Shown piece by piece: positions 1 through 21,475 of a stretch of 64,000 nucleotides of DNA. The notes below the pieces were generated by a model. It saw nothing but the letters and a program-made list of their open reading frames with translations, ran no database searches and was not told where the DNA came from. Numbering within the stretch: position 1 is the stretch's first letter; every line of letters starts with the position of its first letter. Made by a program: the position numbers and the translations under genes. Origin of the DNA: Serilophus lunatus (Eukaryota; Chordata; Aves; Passeriformes; Eurylaimidae); contig VXBA01004387.1 of NCBI GenBank assembly GCA_013399895.1, positions 1,100,298-1,164,297 on the forward strand, written 5' to 3'.

Positions 1-4220
<4,220 letters not shown>

Positions 4221-4309
4221 CCCATCACCCAACCAGCCCAAAAAACACCAGGCAATGCTTGAGTTTGGGGTCTGCTTAAAGCTGTTGGGGACTTCTGCGA
4301 GACAAGAGC

Positions 4310-4512
4310 TGGAGAATCCAGGTGGTGGAGTCACCGTCCTTGGATGTGTTTAAGGAGAGGTTAGATGATGAACTTAGTGGTATGGTTTAGATGGTTTAAA
4401 TGGTTTAGATGGTATAGATGTTAGACTGATGTTGGGTAGGTTGTTAACCTAGGTAAAGGTTGGACTTGATGATCTCCGTGGTCTCTTCCAACCTTATTAA
4501 CTCTGTGTGTAA
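4310..4512 (+). mobile_element. CR1 LINE 3' fragment, antisense to BCAS3
   Basis: The block contains GGTGGTGGAGTCACCGTCC, GTGTTTAAGGAGAGG, and the diagnostic tail GGTTGGACTTGATGATCTC followed by GTGGTCTCTTCCAACCTTAT, typical of avian CR1 3' ends. It is 5'-truncated, as most CR1 copies are. A GGTTTAGAT-type repeat of several units (about 4378-4425) expands its middle. No ORF remains. Confidence 0.88.
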
Positions 4513-5149
4513 TCCGGTCTGAGGTGGATTGGGATTTACACACAGGGAGGAATCCCCAGGGAGCCTCACCCTACCCAAAGTGGTTAAAAAGTCTCCATCA
4601 TCCCCCTCAACACCAGCTTTTTCTTTGTTGTTTTAGGCAAAAAGGCACATTTTCATTGTTCGTTCCTTTTGTAGCATGTATCTACGTTAGTTTATTTTTA
4701 TTTGTTTTCTTAATACATGCACATACAAACAATTAAAAAATAATGTATTTGACAGCTGTATCCTTACTTGTGGCAGTAATTGCACACAAGGAGAAATCAC
4801 ACATTTCAAACCCATGGATTTGCAGTCCAAGGACAATCTGCTGAGTTTTAATGGGATTAGTCATATTATCCATCTCTCCTATTTTACTCCTAAGAGTTTC
4901 AGACAGAGTCCCAAACAATCCAAGTCTTTGCACTTCAAACCACATGCAGAGTCAGAAGCATGGAAACTTGTTAAATCTGGAGTTACTGGGCAGGACACAA
5001 ACACATGGTGCACAAAGCTCTTCTACAAATCACCACTAAATAGAAACCCACAGGTACCTTCACTCTCCTTCCCTCCCTTGGCCCACCCCCTGCCCCCAAT
5101 TCCAAATCAGCCAACATCCAAAACCAGACAAATTAAATACATAAAGAAG

Positions 5150-5210
5150 AATTACAAGGAAGGAAGCAAAGGAAGGGGGGGGGGGAAAAAGAACAGGGAT
5201 GAAGAAAATA
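5150..5210. repeat. Purine-rich tract with about 11-base G run
   Basis: Plus strand AGGAAGGAAGCAAAGGAAG then a G run near 5175-5185 and an A run; the gene strand carries the matching pyrimidine tract. Low-complexity DNA, no coding signal. Confidence 0.85.
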
Positions 5211-5553
5211 TTCCAGAAGTTCACTTATTGTTCCAATACACTGATCATTGACAGGTAGCATCTACACCCATGGCATAAAGCTCCCACTCGTGTCTGAGAA
5301 AACAAACTTATTGAGAAAGGCCAACAGATTTTATACTGGTTTTCCCTGTGCTGTGCCCAGGTAGGGGCAGCAAAAGGAATCTGAGGCCCAAATGGCTTTT
5401 TATTGTTGGAGAGTCACGTGCCCTTCTAAGACTTACACCTGGGCAAGCCTGATGGAAAGCATGCCACACCCTGCACAGATGGCCTCCTTTAAGCAGGAGG
5501 CAAGTTATTCACACAAGGAATGTGAAACAGCTTGGAAATTGGCTTTGTCTTTA

Positions 5554-9330
<3,777 letters not shown>

Positions 9331-9849
9331 TTAAGAAAAAAGCTTTTTCAATAAGCTACTGGTATTTTCCTGTATCTGTGACAATGGATTTTCTAGAAGT
9401 AGGGAAAGAGCTCCAATATTGACATCAAAAGGGATGGAAAGATTCCTGCCCTTTGACTTGGAAGCATCCATACAGCCACTGGGATAATCCATTGTCTCTT
9501 CTTCTAACCTTCAGTTCTTAAAATATTGATGTATTTTTGGATTCACACAGATATAAAATCACTCAAAATTTTGAAAATTAATTTTTAAAAACTGTACTAC
9601 TGCAGAGTTGACCTTTATGTGACAAGTTTCCAACCACTACAAATGTTTACAGCCATGCTGTAAACCCCCAATAATTGGAGTTTTAATGGCAAAGCAGACA
9701 CAACTGTACCCAAGAATACAGGATGGCACCTCTGAACAGAAACAGCACAGGGTCTGCATAAATCCATGCACTGTGGGGAATAAAGGGAATTTCATCCTGC
9801 TTCTCTAAGTGGGTATCTGAAGCTATGGAGCCATGAGGTACCATGCACT

Positions 9850-10052
9850 GGATACTGGGAAGGAATTCTTCCCTGTGAGGGTGGGGAGGCCCTGGCACAG
9901 GGTGCTCAGAGAAGCTGTGGCTGTCCCATCCCTGGAAGGGTCCAAGGCCAGGTTGGAGCAGCCTGGGATAGTGGGAGGTGTCCCTGCCCATGGCAGGGAA
10001 TGGAACTGGATGAACTTTAAGGTCCCTTCCAACCCAAGCCATTCCATGCTCC
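9850..10052 (+). mobile_element. CR1 LINE 3' fragment, antisense to BCAS3
   Basis: A recognisable CR1 tail: GAAGGAATTCTTCCCTGTGA, GGGTGGGGAGGCCCTGGCAC, GGCTGTCCCATCCCTGGAAG, GGTGTCCCTGCCCATGGCAG, then AAGGTCCCTTCCAACCCAAG and CCATTCCATG. It begins about 570 bp upstream, in transcript terms downstream, of exon G. It is 5'-truncated, shows no reading frame of the LINE proteins, and is well preserved compared with the other copies in the window, which suggests a relatively young insertion. Confidence 0.93.
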
Positions 10053-12290
10053 CAAGATCTGCTGAATTCCCTGCAATCCCTCCAGTCTGTGCCTGTGCAT
10101 ACACACACTTTGGCAGCCCCCAGCTCAGCAGAGTCCCTTCATCAGCTTTCAGATAACACAGAAACTGCCTTTATCTGCTTCATTCCAGCTGTGCCAGACC
10201 TCATTCAATGACAGGGATGTGCCTGTGCAGCCCACATCAAACTCCTGTTCAGGGAACACACACACCTTCCTGGATCACAAACACCTGAGGATTCCCTGGA
10301 AAATGTGAATATTGCCACAGTGCCCAACCTCAGAGCTTTACATTTGAAATAAACCCTTCTTCTGACCTGTTCTGGTGCTGCCCTGCTCCTCCCCACCTCT
10401 CCTGGCTCCCTCCCCTAAATCCTCCTGCCTGTTTCAGAGGGCACAGCTATCAACTGCAGGCTTTCCACTTATTGAACTCCCTAACAAACTCTTCATGGCT
10501 CCAGCAGATGGTTTTGCTTTCAAACCAACGGGAACTTTATGGGCTGCTCTGATTTTTATTTTTTTTTCTGTTCTTTCTATCCCAAGGGCAACTACTAGAG
10601 CTGTCAAGATTAGGGAAGCTGCAAACACAGAGCCCAGGGAGAAACATCCTCCCCCCCTGCTCACTCACCAAATTTCTCCCTCATGCAACACTTTTACGTT
10701 TTCCTGGAGATTTGAGACAGCTTCACAGGGAGAAAGAAATAATAATAAAAAACAAATTAAAAAGCTGAAAAAATGATTCATTTTGGTGCCACAGTGTAAG
10801 GCTTTTCCTGAGGAATCCCAGCTTTGTACAGGTCTTGCTTTTCCATGCAGCTTCCCAGCCCAGCATTAACTCTTTCCACCCAGAAGTGAGGACATGCTGA
10901 ATTCCATGGCAAAGCTCTGCCTCGGAGTTCACCAGCAGGGCAACAGTGATAAAGCCTCAGCTGGGGTCAGCCCTCAGCAATTTATTTGGCTGTTTAATAA
11001 AGCAGCATTTCTGTACCACACCTACCACAAAAGCAGCTTTTAGAGAGGCTGGTTTGGAGAGCAGGATCCACACTGTTGGTCCCAGGCTCCACTCCCACCA
11101 TTCCCAGTGTGCTGGGAGATGGGACTTCATAAGACAAGTGATCCTTGCTGGAGAGTTGCCATCCCTGTGCTGCTTATTACACATCTACATATGGTCATTT
11201 TTTTTCAAGTTAAAAATGCCCTTGAAGTTGTAGGAACAAACACAGTCTAAAAATGCAACCCCCTTTCTTCTCTCATTTCTGGGTCACACACACTTCTCAC
11301 ATTGATAGCAACTTTCAAAATGAGATTAATTTAAGCCCAGAGGGACATTTCCAGGAATTTGAGCTCAAAATTAATCTTTTATCTTCCAGCTTAATTCTTC
11401 AAAAATCTGAATTCACACTGGAAATCACAGCAGCCTCTCACCCATCAGTGAGGCTTTTCTTATGCAAGAACACAGAATTTTTTTCAATTTCCAAATAACT
11501 GCACTTTCATTCAGGATAGAAAATAATTAAATTCAAATTCTTCCAAAGCTTTGTAGCAAGCAGTGGCTTTTTTTCTGGCACTCCTGTAATTTCTCTTTTA
11601 TTGGGGTAAGTCACAAATGGAGCTCACACAGACCAGGGATGAGCCAGCCCTTGCTGCCCAGAGGTATTTTACTGGAAATTGCAGGTGGTTTTTACCTCCC
11701 TAAAATAATCAATTCAATGCTTTGTCACCAAATTTTGCCAATTTTTAACTTTTTCTGTCCTGACACCAACATCTGGAACAAACACATATCAAGTATCAGA
11801 ATGCAACTGAGTTTGCACTTAAAATACACAAGTATGAATTGGAAAACCACAAAGAAAATGAGTGTTTATTAAAAATCTAAGGTGAGAGTTAGAACATACA
11901 ACTTTTGCCTATGTAATTTGACAGGACAGGAGTTTCTAAAGTCTCCTCATAAATGCAAATCAATCCAAAAATAAGAATTCAAGGGCACTTCTGAAAAACT
12001 GGACTAGTACCTGCAGCAAGAATCAGAGTTTTGCCACAAATATTTGGCAAAAAAACATCTTTGAGCTGCTCAAAAATAATAGTGGCATCTTTAATGTCTG
12101 GCCTCCTTCAAGTGAAAAGTTTATCAGCTCTAAATCTGGGATATATTCCTGTCCCTCCATCCATCTGCTGAACCACTTTACATTCAATTCAAATTAAACC
12201 AGAATCTCAGCAAAAACTGTTGTTCTTCATCTTCCTTCACGTCATCTCATTTTCTACCCTCAAAAATCAAAGGTACAGGTGCTTACCCAC

Positions 12291-12350
12291 AATTTAAGTA
12301 AATTTAAGTTAATTTTAAGTAAATTTAAATTATTTAAGTAAATTTTTAAA
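12291..12350. repeat. Degenerate AT-rich tandem repeat (TTTAAGTAAA-like)
   Basis: Five to six irregular copies of a TTTAAGTAAA-like unit (AATTTAAGTAAATTTAAG, then TTTTAAGTAAATTTAAAT, then TATTTAAGTAAATTT). Confidence 0.85.
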
Positions 12351-14312
12351 CTTCTCTGTAGTTACAGGATTAATTTTAGCATTATACTGAAGGAAGACTA
12401 TTAAAGGCAAGGGCTTGGAAAAAATCACATAACAAATTATTTGTGTGATAATTGTCAGTGCCAGGAAAACTGCACAAAAGGGACTGTGGGGACACAAATT
12501 TCAACACCAGCTGAAGCAAAGGCTGAAATACAGCAGAGCTGGTATTTCTGTGGAATTCTCTGGATCTGATTCACACAGTTCTATGATTAAGTATGAAAAA
12601 AAACCCTCCCATTGTTTCAGACCTTCTCTGTGATATTTACTGACAAGTAAAGAAAACAAACAATTTGTATTAATCTCCAATAATTTGCAAAGACACTTCT
12701 GACACGTGAGCAAGACCTAAACAAATACACAAGTTTGAGGAATACTGGAATTAACACACAGTGGGTTTGTTCAGAGATGGACTAATTATACAATAAATAC
12801 CAAGAGCTAAGACAAATCTTCATGCAAAGATTATAAATTGTCATCTTTCAGCAGCATAAAAAAGTGTTGGAACAAAGAAGCACTACAGCTCAAACACAGT
12901 GCATGCACTTATGGTTTTAATTTGGGAACAATAAATCATTAGTTTGACTTAGTTTTGTGTACTTCTCGAAGCAAAAGGTTTTAATTTTCTCATTTATATA
13001 AATAAGCTTTGCACAATTCAATTTAATTGAGAGTTATATATGAAATTCCCAATGTGCTCTTCTCTAAGGGCTGGATGTTTGTCCGAATTAAGAGGAAACA
13101 AAGGCACTAAAAAGGACTAGAAAGCCTATTTGTTTGGTGCACATGCCTGCAGACACCCAGAGAGCTTGCCTTTATTCCAGCTAAAAACACCCTTATAATT
13201 TGAAATAAGTTTGTAAAAGGCCAGTGTGCTCTTAACTAAGACATTCAGCCTCTGTGGCAAACAGGTACCCAGGATAAAAGGACATCTCATACAAATCATC
13301 CCCTAAAACCTGATTTTGATGCTTTTTTTGTTCTATCTAAAATAATAAGAGGTTTAGAGACCTGGGGCAATCACATGCTTGTCAATAAGCTTTGGGAGTG
13401 CTTCTTTTTAAATGCAGCTCCCCAGTTTGAATGATGTACCTCATGCTCCTTCTGGAGCTACCAGTGCAGGAGTGACATTGTGATACTACCCATGGCAAGC
13501 AGAATGTGATGGTTCTGGGTTAGGCCTGCACACAGACTCTCCAAATTCACCAGGTCCACCTTTTTCCCATCTCACAGATGTGCTGTCACTTCTGTCAGAG
13601 GCTGTTTTTGGTGTCCCACAGCTGGATTTGCCACGTAGTTCACAGCCAACAACCCCTCAGTGAGTTTGTGTCAGTGAGTTGCTGCTCTGTGACTGCTCTA
13701 CCTCTGCTCAAGTTTGACAATCAAGATCAGGTTTTCATTTAGAATGCTGCCAGCCATGTTCACAATAAACTGTTTGGAGTCTGGTGATATGTTCTGTGTA
13801 TTTCCACTTGTGGCTCTATGTTAGTGAACAAAGTTCTGGTTTTAATGCAGCTTTCAGCTTGTAAACTTCTGCAGGAGCATGGCAGGCAGATTAAAACTTC
13901 TACCCAAAACTTCTCCCCACTCATTTTTTTTTTCTGTAAGGACTTTCTGAGATCCTTATACACATAAATATTTTAAAATTAAGCTTAAAAAAGCCCTGTA
14001 AAGTAGTTTAGCCAGGCTGAGAGTTATTTCACACCACCAACTGATTAGAGCTTTATTCCTTCACTATTTGTGCATTGCCCACAGTGCTTCAGGGACCATC
14101 CATTCTCTGTGTCAGCACTTCCATGAAAGAATAGGCAGGTCTGAAATCAGGAGATGAATTCTCCTTAGATTCTCCCAGCTTTGATGACTGCTCTACTTCC
14201 TCCTTACTTACCCTGGTCTGATACTCACCAGCCTGGCTGGTTTTTTTTCCTCTAAAAAATGTTGATTGAGTGTTTAGGCCTCACCATCAATCCTGTTGCA
14301 ATGCCAGACTGG

Positions 14313-14340
14313 TATATATATATATATATACACACATATA
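14313..14340. repeat. (TA)n/(CA)n microsatellite
   Basis: Nine TA dinucleotides followed by CACACATATA. Confidence 0.95.
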
Positions 14341-14725
14341 TTCACTGTGCTTAATTCCAGCCTCCAGTTCTGAAGTTCCCTTAGGAAACCTGTCAAGGAA
14401 GTTGGGCAGAACTAGAACCTGAGATGACTCACAGTCCACAGCACCTTAAGGCAGTTCAGCAGCTCAGACTGTGAGCACACCACCAGTTCTGTACCAAAAG
14501 AGAACATCCACATTCTCTCCTGAGTTAAAGAATAATTCCAACTGCACGAACCCACGGCGAAATCCATCTGATGGCCATCTTTAAGGAATTACGGGAGAGG
14601 TAACTATTTCTATAATTCACTGACTTCAAAAGTATGTTTGACATTATTGTCGGGAAAATTATGTTAACCATGGATTACTGTTACAATCAAAGTATGTAGT
14701 GAGAAGTCAAGAGGCTTAGTAGTAA

Positions 14726-14819
14726 ATTTTCAAAGCGGTGCGTGGGGATTTACCCGTTTGACTCCCATTAACGTCAATGGGAGTCGCGCGGCCAAATCCC
14801 CCAACACTGCTTTGAAAAC
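14726..14819. repeat. 94-bp near-perfect palindrome (MITE-like or ancient hairpin element)
   Basis: Left arm 14726-14772 (starting ATTTTCAAAGC and ending GACTCCCATTAAC) and right arm 14773-14819 (starting GTCAATGGGAGTC and ending GCTTTGAAAAC) are reverse complements over 47 nt with about eight or nine mismatches and no loop. The core CCCATT/AATGGG with arms ending TTTTCAAA recalls low-copy palindromic elements seen widely in reptile and turtle genomes and Eulor/UCON-type ancient repeats; that family link is from memory and unproven. It is much richer in CpG than the intron around it. Confidence 0.85.
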
Positions 14820-15570
14820 TGACCCCTGCGTGTCCACGGACCCCGCTCTAAGGAGTTCCAGATGACCACGTCAGAACAGTAAAGAACTATTTCAGCATGT
14901 GCCCTTGTTCATTATTGTTGTTTGTACACATCTGAAAGTATTTTAATCCCTCTACGCAGCGCTGTTTCCAGCGGTTAGTTTATAAAACACGGATTACGAC
15001 GGGCAAGCAGTGGGGAATCTGATGAAGCCACGCACATGCCCAGGTGGATCTCTGCAGCAAAACCTCAAAATACACATTCCCAGCATCCAAAGCACCTCGC
15101 AGAGTTGGTTTTTATCCACCTCATCTCTATTATTTCCCAGACACCAATTACAGCTGAAGAATGGATCGTGATTTACGCCACGACGCAGCTCGTTCAGGGA
15201 CTGACATCTGCCCTGCTCCCTTTTACCCCAGTCACTCCATGCTCAGGCAGAAATTAAGTTTGCTTTCCTTTAACACTCAATCCTGGTTCCTGCAGGGAGC
15301 AGAAAGTGCAGGTTACAGTTTTAGGGAAACATAATTTTTTTCCTTAAAAAAATATCATGAACTCCGATTTCATTCAAAACCCCTTTTCTGGAAGGGGATG
15401 CAGATTAGCCTGGCATCTGTTCCACCTCTGAGGGTAAGAAGGGAACTTGAAAATTCTGTTTCCATTGTTTGTGACTCTGGCCAACCTCAAATACATGCAA
15501 CAGCTCTGTAACAGAAATGCATGCTTGGAATCACTTTCACTGGGAATCCTGTAACTGTACTCAATAAAAA

Positions 15571-15627
15571 GATATATATGTGTTGTTAGATATATATTTT
15601 TAGATATATATGTATTTTTAACATATG
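15571..15627. repeat. AGATATATAT-like AT-rich repeat
   Basis: Three AGATATATAT-type units separated by GTGTTGT and TTTT spacers. Confidence 0.85.
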
Positions 15628-18369
15628 TATTTAAGATCTGCAACAGTTTTAAATGCAAAAAAAATTCTAAATTTTAAAATTGCCGAAATTCTTCTACAAC
15701 ATATTTTACCTGCATCACTCATATGTTCATATAGATTATCATATTTTCATGTAATATAGAGAATACCTGAGTCAAGATAAACACAAATTAATTTTCTGAA
15801 ATTCTGAAGCCATTTTTATGCATAGAAATGGTCTCCTCAAAATTTCCAGGAATTATACATTTTTCCCCAAGGATTTGGATTTTTAACAGGATACCTGCAC
15901 AACTTCTTTGAAACTACTGATGGAGATTCCCAGAAAGCTCTTTTAAGAACCACGCTGCATTCTTTTATTACATGGCAACAACAAAGTAGAGTTGCATAAA
16001 AATTATCCACTGGCTGGAGACAATATTAGGCAGGAAGAATTATAATGGCAAAGTGGGAATCTAGAAGAGATTCTCTGGCACTCTTGACTTTGCAGTTTTA
16101 AGCCTCAAACACTCAATCAACACAATTTTGTGAAGGCCCTGCCCTGTGGCACCAGGTGCAGCTGAAAGGGCAGGAGTTTGGGCAACATTCACACAATCAA
16201 TACAGGAAAATGCTGCCAGGGTGAAACGTGCACCCCCAGGAAACCCACAGGGCTTCCCACACTCCAGGGAGAGGCCAGAGCTTGGTTTGGCAGCCCTTCA
16301 GTGATGGGTTCTGTTCAACTGGCCAATTCTGCCCTGGAGTGCAGAACCAGTAAAGCCCAGCAGAGACAGTGGAATGGGGCAGCTGAAACAAGGGCAGAGT
16401 CGTGTCTGAGCGAGGCCCTGCTGAGATGTCACAGCCCCAGAGCAAAAAGGCTTTGAACACCTCGTAACCACACGACAGCTCAGCTGTTGGTACAGCACAG
16501 CCTCTGGTTTTGATCACTTTTATTATTTGAAACCGAGCTCGTTGTGATAGACATTGAACATACCCACAGCAAGAGCCAGCTCTGGCCTCCCCCAAAAAAC
16601 CCATAACATACTATAGTTACATACAGAGGAGGGGATGTACCATAACCTACCTTCTGAGTGAGACAGATCAAATCCACTGTTAAATATTCACACACAAAAG
16701 AATGCAAGAAGAAAAATAGAGCTAGAACAGTAAATGCAATTCTCAGCCCCAGTTCATTCACTTATTACCAGCCCATCAGCACGCTCTGCTGTGCACAGGG
16801 AAGGGCTGGTAGACCAGAATGACCAGATTCTTCATGTGTCTGCTGGATGCAAGTCCTGTGGCAGCAGCTTGGCTGTGAGTCCAGGCATCATAGCTTGCTT
16901 TTCAAAGGATCTGTCCTCACAGCACATATTCACACTGTTACTTAATACACTCTCCACTCCTGCTCTCAGTCCTGCTTTCCACAATATTCAGCAGCTCAAT
17001 GTATGTAATTTTTATCTCCATCAATGGAATGTATGAAAGGAATATAAAATAGACCACAAAGAACTACAGTGTTGCTTGAAGAAATCTTGCTCAGGGTGCA
17101 CAGCTTTCATTAGAGAGAGCAGGAAGTGCAAACATGATGTCAGAGTTACAGAGATTATCTGTATAAATGGTGTTATCATGTAGCCCAAACAAACAGCAGG
17201 GAAAGGCTCACCCCTCCCTTTGAAGACAATGGATAGTTACTAAATTGGACTTCTAATGAAAGCCATTTTCAGTAAAACACAAGATATGTGCAGCAGTTGG
17301 TCCAGAAATGAATATCTGCTGTAACAGCCAAAAGTCAAAGGCAGCTATAAATACAGGCCTTAATCATTTCAAGAATCCCTTAACAAAGTCTATAAAACTG
17401 ATTATATCTTCAGGTCTAACTCAAGTGCAAATTCTTACTCCGAAATAAGTAACCGCCCTACAAGTGTTACTTGGAGACCAGTACAGGGACAAAGAAGGAG
17501 AATGCAGAGTACTGGTTTGAATCCTCACATCTTGGAATACAAATTACCTTGCATTTAGAATAAACAATTAATGAGACAGCAGCAGCTTCAGCTACAGGTC
17601 CATTTTTCTGAGAGAGGAACAATTTCCAGAAGCGGTCGGAGCGGGATACAGCAACACTGCATCACCCCTTTTAACACAACAGAAATGCTCTTGGATTATT
17701 TAAAAGCCAATGGCAAAGATCTGTCTTCAAAACCTCCTATTGCAGGTTTAATAGCAAAGAGGTGCAAGTACACTTACCAGCAACACTGGAGTAAAGTACA
17801 GACTTTTGTTTTAACAAAATCTATATTTATACGATTACATTTCCTATGGTTGAGGGCAGCTGTAATTAATGGATTTCCCTCCTTCCTCTAATGCAGTCAT
17901 TTGTCAATTTAAACACAGAATGCCCAATCAATTTTGATGTATTTAGTAAGCAATTTGTCAGAGTACTGCATACCAGTTAATATATTAATTCTTGTCACTG
18001 GCCCACTTCTGACAACTGCAGGCCGTGTCCATAAAATTGGTTCTGATGAGCCAAAACTCTGGTCTGGAAGGTGAAGGTGCCCTTTCCAGAGCCAGAGGAG
18101 AGAAATCAAATCTCAACTTATTCAATACTTTTTTGGGGAAGTTTCTGATCTAATTTCTATTCATTGATGTGTTAATTGGCCACGTTTCAGATATTGCCAA
18201 GTGCTGCCCTGGTCTCCAGTGCAATGGAAAAATTCAAAGTGGAGGGGCAAGGAAGAAAGAAACTGAGAAGAATGAAACAAGGATGTAAAACTTTCTGCTG
18301 TGATGCAAAGTTACCTATTCCCATTGCAATTCCATGGTGTACCATGGACATGTCTGTGTGGATTCAAAC

Positions 18370-18428
18370 ATGCCAGGTTGGAAGGGGTTTGGAGGAACCT
18401 GATCTAGTGGAAGGTGTCCCTGCCCATC
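18370..18428 (+). mobile_element. CR1 fragment, antisense to BCAS3
   Basis: CATGCCAGGTTGGAAGGGGT, CCTGATCTAGTGGAAGGTGT and CCCTGCCCAT match the pre-terminal part of CR1 tails. The terminal CTTCCAACCC block is missing, so it is truncated at both ends. Confidence 0.8.
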
Positions 18429-20779
18429 TTAACAGAATCCTCAAGAGTTTAAACTACCAGAAGCATCTTAATTCCTAAGTATCAAACAGCAGGAAGCAAG
18501 CAGAATTTAAGGAATAAATAATGACAAAACTTGGCAGTTCTCTGGAGAAAGTCAAGTCCTTTCCATTTAAAGTGCCTGTGGACACCACAACCCCTCCTAT
18601 GCACACGTGCAGTGCCTTGCATTTTATGCTACACGAAGAATAAAGTGTGACTTAGATTTCCTTCTTCTGTTGTGATTAGATTTAGAAGTTGCTCAGGACA
18701 CAGGCAAATAACGAGGGAATAGCAGAGTCAAAAAGAAAGTAAAATATTACGTATTAAATATGAGAAGATTAGGAAATATCTGACACCTTGCACCCAGCAC
18801 TGAGGACCTGAGGCTTGTAATAAATCTGGGCCTTCGTGGGACAAACTTGTGAGCCTGGGATCTGCTCAGAATCACCTCAGAAGGTGAGGACCAACTGCAA
18901 AAAGCCTGAAACAATTTGGAGCAGGATCCTGACACTTCCTGCAGGCCAGCAGGTTGTGGAATTTAAACATGTACGTTCACTTTGAAGCCATGAATTTACA
19001 GAAAGGTGCAAACCTCCTGCTCCCTGGCCCTGATAAGGAGCTCAGGTAGATACAAACTGCACACACTGATCCAGGTTTCTGCAGCAGATGTCACAGATGA
19101 CCCCAAAGCAGTGGAACAGCTGTGCTGATCCACTTACAAATACCCTTGGGAAAAAGGTCTTGGACACTTGTTGTACAAACCATTTCTTCAAACAATGGTT
19201 CCTTGTTCCTTCCTTCTTAGCCGGGAATGTAACTTTGAGATTCTTCAAAGATACCAAAAGCTGAACCGTGTGTCAATAACCAAATGCAGGGGTTTTAGAA
19301 TATTCCCTGCTTAGCACAAGAAGTCACTGGCCTGGTTTATACTTTGCAGAGACTAAGGAAGATTTTGGCCTGTGTTTTGGCATCAGAGCTCTCATTTATG
19401 GAAACCTGCCCGTGCAGCCCTCCAAGCAGGCTGCCAGACGTCTCATTGTTCTGCCTGGCTGCTGACAGAGGTACTCTGTGCTAAAAAGCACACTGAGGAT
19501 TTTTCAATGACCCAGGGGGGGCAAAGGTCACTTATTATAAATGGATAATGAGACCTAATGCAATGTTCTGAGTGTGGACAAAGAAAGGGTCTATCCATAC
19601 CCCCTTGTGACTTGGTCATTCAGGCTTTTATTTCCCCTGCACACTTAATGGAGCCAAACAATTGGCAGCAATGCTATACAGAGAGGGAGAGAAACTGCTG
19701 GGTCCTACCTCGGAGAGACAGATACAAATAGTGACCCTGAAACGGCGCCAGAGCTCCTCTTACACCAACGTGGCAGACAGATGTAACATCCACCCTCAGC
19801 CCCTCTCCAGCCATTTGCTGGCAATTAAAGGCACAGCAAAGCCCTGCCAGTGCAGAGCTGCAGGTAGGCACAGCCACAGGGTCTGGCTTGAGCAGCTATT
19901 TAACAGGTGTCTTGGGCTCTTCCCTGTGAAACCTGCCTTGACTTCATTTTTTCAGGAACCTCACTGAGTAGTGTTATATTGAATAAATGTGAAGATCACA
20001 AATTGCTCTGTTATTGTCGTTGTTACTATGTTCTCTAGATACATTTCTCTCTCTAGTGTTTATTTTTCTATTTTTTCTTTGCAAAAGGTCCTGACTACAC
20101 CTTAGATAAAACAGAGACTTGCTACTCACTGCTAATAGTCTTCTCTTTTTCTGAGCTGTCAAGTAAAAACTAATATAAATGCTCATTTATCTATAAACCC
20201 AACATAAAATACACAGGTTAGAATATATATAATACACATACACCATATATCTTTAGATACAGATATAGAAATGTTTCTGAATATGCCATGCCATGCATAT
20301 TGGCTCCCTGGGAATGATGTGGCTGGGCAGGACACAGGCTGAGGCAGGTGGGCAGCCATCCCTGGAAGCAAAGCCAAGGCTCCTGAGGGAAGCAGTTGTG
20401 TGAGACTGTGGCTGGAAGGAGCCCAGCAACCAGGAGTTCCAGGGCAGAGGGAAAATGCAGATGCACTGACTTGCCACTGAGTATGGAATTCATGGAAGGA
20501 AATGGCTAAAAGCATGAGGTGAGGAAACCCTGAAGACTTCAGGGGATCTGGTGGGTCCCATCCTCAGGATCAGCTAAACACTCACATCTGGGCTGGGTGA
20601 CAGCCTCACAACCCTGATCCACCTGAAAAATCCCTACACTGTGTCCACGACTCTGCCATGACTAACAGAGTTCAGTACACACAGCCCCTGTTCTGGGGTT
20701 CAGCAAACACAGGCTGAAAAACCGACTCAGAAAGTCACACTCTGCTGAAAACACAGACAAGACAAGAAGTTGTCAGCTA

Positions 20780-20962
<183 letters not shown>

Positions 20963-21433
20963 TTATCTATACAAGCTCACAAAATGTTTGTAATTATTTA
21001 AATTAGCTTGTTCAAACACTGCAACACACCACAGGCAGTGGAGCAGCAGGGCCAAATGGTGCACATTGGGAGGCAAAGACAATTCTTGTGTGTTGACTGC
21101 AGCATGGATTGCACAAAAACACCCAAGAAGGAGGTTTAGATTAAGCTGGTAAATATGTTTAGGACCATTGTATGTCATGCTGACGTTATATAAACACACA
21201 ACAGAAACTGGGGAACTTTTTTTGTTCAGTTAACCAGCACTGCTTCCATATTGTGAAGTCATTGAGCATTTACAAACTGTGAAAATAAAGCTGTGTAAAG
21301 TTATGGACTATTGATCCAATTAGAATTTTCAATTCCATTACAACCTACTCATTTCAACAATAATGGTCCAGAAGTCTGTGTTGTAATTTTAATTAGGGTG
21401 GGCCATTCCTAAATAGCTTGGTAAATCAAGTAT

Positions 21434-21475
21434 TGATCAATCTAGTCCAACCATAAGCAGCACTAAGGAATACAG
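21434..21475 (-). mobile_element. Possible diverged CR1 remnant
   Basis: GATCAATCTAGTCCAACCAT followed by AAGCAGCACTAAGG resembles the reverse complement of a CR1 3' region (ATCATCTAGTCCAACC...). Short and diverged, so tentative. Confidence 0.35.

Noticed and set aside
17500..17530. tRNA-like B box (GGTTTGAATCC) suggesting a tRNA or tRNA-derived SINE
   Set aside because: No convincing A box at the right spacing, no cloverleaf stems, and no SINE tail; one near-match 11-mer is expected by chance.
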